Below are positions 20,596 to 21,410 of a DNA stretch of 21,410 nucleotides, piece by piece (the stretch's first letter is position 1; every line of letters starts with the position of its first letter). The position numbers and the translations under genes were made by a program. The notes beneath the pieces were generated by a model, which was not told the DNA's origin, did not search any database, and saw nothing but the letters and a program-made list of their open reading frames with translations. Where the stretch lies: positions 1 to 21,410 of IMG/VR virus record IMGVR_UViG_3300012189_000011; one strand, written 5' to 3'. Source of the stretch: a virus.

Positions 20596-21410
20596 TCTGC
20601 GGCCTCCATGTATTTGGGATCGAAGGGATTGTATTCGGAAATGTGCAAGGGTGTTTGAGGATGGTCACCACCTGCGAGCTGATGGGGAGTCAACGGACCG
20701 CCAAAGGTCAGGCAAAGGCCGTCGAGGGAATCGAGGTCGATGTCTGGGTGGTCGTTGAGGATGTCTTCTTTGGGCGTGAGGATGATTTCGCCGGTGGATT
20801 CTTTGATGGTATATTTGATTGCCAACATCGCGGTGCGGAGGTTAGTGTCGTATGGGAGCATACCGGTTTTGAGCCAAGCGCGGCAGGCTCCATACATGGC
20901 TGCGCGCATGTTGGCGTATTTCTCACCGGAAGTGTTGTTGATTAGACCGGTTATGGAATCTTTGGCGCCGAATTGGATTTCGGTGACGTAGAGAGCCTTG
21001 GCTCGACAGTTGTCGACGACGCCACCGCCGACGCCACCGCCGTCGATGAAGATTCCATCAGGTCGCCAGGTTGTCCAAGCATCGTGGATTTGATTGGCGA
21101 GGGCGACAGTGTCCATACCCGAGAATATCTTGCGCTCGAGGGTTCGTGCGTCACGACCTTTACGAGGGAATATAACTGAGTTGTTTCGTCCATAACGAGC
21201 AACGTCCACTCCAATAGCCAAGGGGGTGAGGGCATCTACGTAAACCTCTAGTTCTGGAGACATGGCGGCATCGATGTCGAAGGCTGAGAAAAACTCCATG
21301 AGACCGAGACGGGGGAACTGGCCAAGGATGCGGACGCGGGTGTAGTCAGAGTCGAGGCCATAGGTGGAGATGAGGTGTTCAATGCGTTTCTTGTTGGTGA
21401 TTGGGACTTC
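20592..21410 (-). CDS. terL: Terminase large subunit, C-terminal nuclease part (partial)
   Basis: The frame is open to the right window edge; 272 residues are visible. It starts within EVPITNKKRIEHLISTYGLD, continues YTRVRILGQFPRLG, and then has the RNase-H-like nuclease domain: strand 1 with Asp69 (IGVDVARYGRNNSVI), Asp123 in FIDGGGVGGGVVD, and Asp230 in IDLDSLDGLCLTFG (numbering of the visible part). The three acidic residues match the metal-binding triad of phage terminase nucleases. The ATPase half is outside the window. It cuts and packages concatemeric DNA through the portal. The first ATG inside the window (21299) is internal and not the real start. Its stop is shared with the next gene as ATGA. 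Confidence 0.92.
   Translation of the reverse strand, partial: EVPITNKKRIEHLISTYGLDSDYTRVRILGQFPRLGLMEFFSAFDIDAAMSPELEVYVDALTPLAIGVDVARYGRNNSVIFPRKGRDARTLERKIFSGMDTVALANQIHDAWTTWRPDGIFIDGGGVGGGVVDNCRAKALYVTEIQFGAKDSITGLINNTSGEKYANMRAAMYGACRAWLKTGMLPYDTNLRTAMLAIKYTIKESTGEIILTPKEDILNDHPDIDLDSLDGLCLTFGGPLTPHQLAGGDHPQTPLHISEYNPFDPKYMEAAE

Noticed and set aside
1-21410. tRNA genes, CRISPR arrays, insertion sequences and attachment sites
   Set aside because: I saw no cloverleaf, no regularly spaced DNA repeats, and no transposase or integrase frames on either strand.

Overview
The window is part of a tailed double-stranded DNA bacteriophage (or prophage) genome. Every gene I can support lies on the minus strand, so the window reads right to left as one late, virion-structural operon. 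The virion looks like a short-tailed (podovirus) particle. The capsid genes resemble those of Bordetella phage BPP-1 (Bbp16-, Bbp17- and Bbp19-like). The portal, tail tube, nozzle and ejection genes follow the order of the T7 morphogenesis region. Several Sec signal peptides ending in A-x-A indicate a Gram-negative host. The style of the fibre and spike proteins recalls phages of Alphaproteobacteria (Rhizobiales), but that host guess is weak. No integrase, lysis gene, polymerase, tRNA or CRISPR array is visible here.

Layout in the direction of transcription: the C-terminal part of the large terminase (21410-20592); six very small genes (20595-19548) including a Cys-rich zinc-ribbon candidate, a DUF4177-like protein and a 25-residue membrane peptide; portal (19543-17786); a 65-residue protein; a Bbp19-like protein whose end overlaps the scaffold gene out of frame by 146 bases; scaffold (17288-16518); a 101-base gap, the longest in the window; major capsid (16416-15373); Bbp16-like cement protein (15360-14842).

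Next comes an approximately 8 kb host-interaction cassette (14833-6846) placed between the capsid and tail-tube genes. It holds three small proteins with N-terminal signal peptides or anchors, a coiled-coil protein, small beta-rich virion-type proteins, a fibre with eight short N-x-x-x-G repeats, several conserved phage proteins of unknown role, a 580-residue pectate-lyase-like tail spike that also carries a signal peptide, and four small proteins, two of which share their last residues. The final block is T7-like: tail tube/gatekeeper (gp11-like, 6830-5736), nozzle (gp12-like, 5735-2889), a gp13-like small protein, then three internal or ejection proteins (gp14-, gp15- and gp16-like by position), the last cut off by the window edge.

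Neighbouring genes are extremely tightly packed. Many junctions are ATGA, GTGA, TAATG or TGATG overlaps, so expression probably relies on translational coupling along a long transcript. The features most worth attention are the group of secreted proteins inside a virion operon, the inserted Gly-rich beta modules shared by both tail-tube proteins, the shared C-terminal tail of two small proteins, the overprinted Bbp19/scaffold junction, and the change of strand composition inside host-recognition modules.
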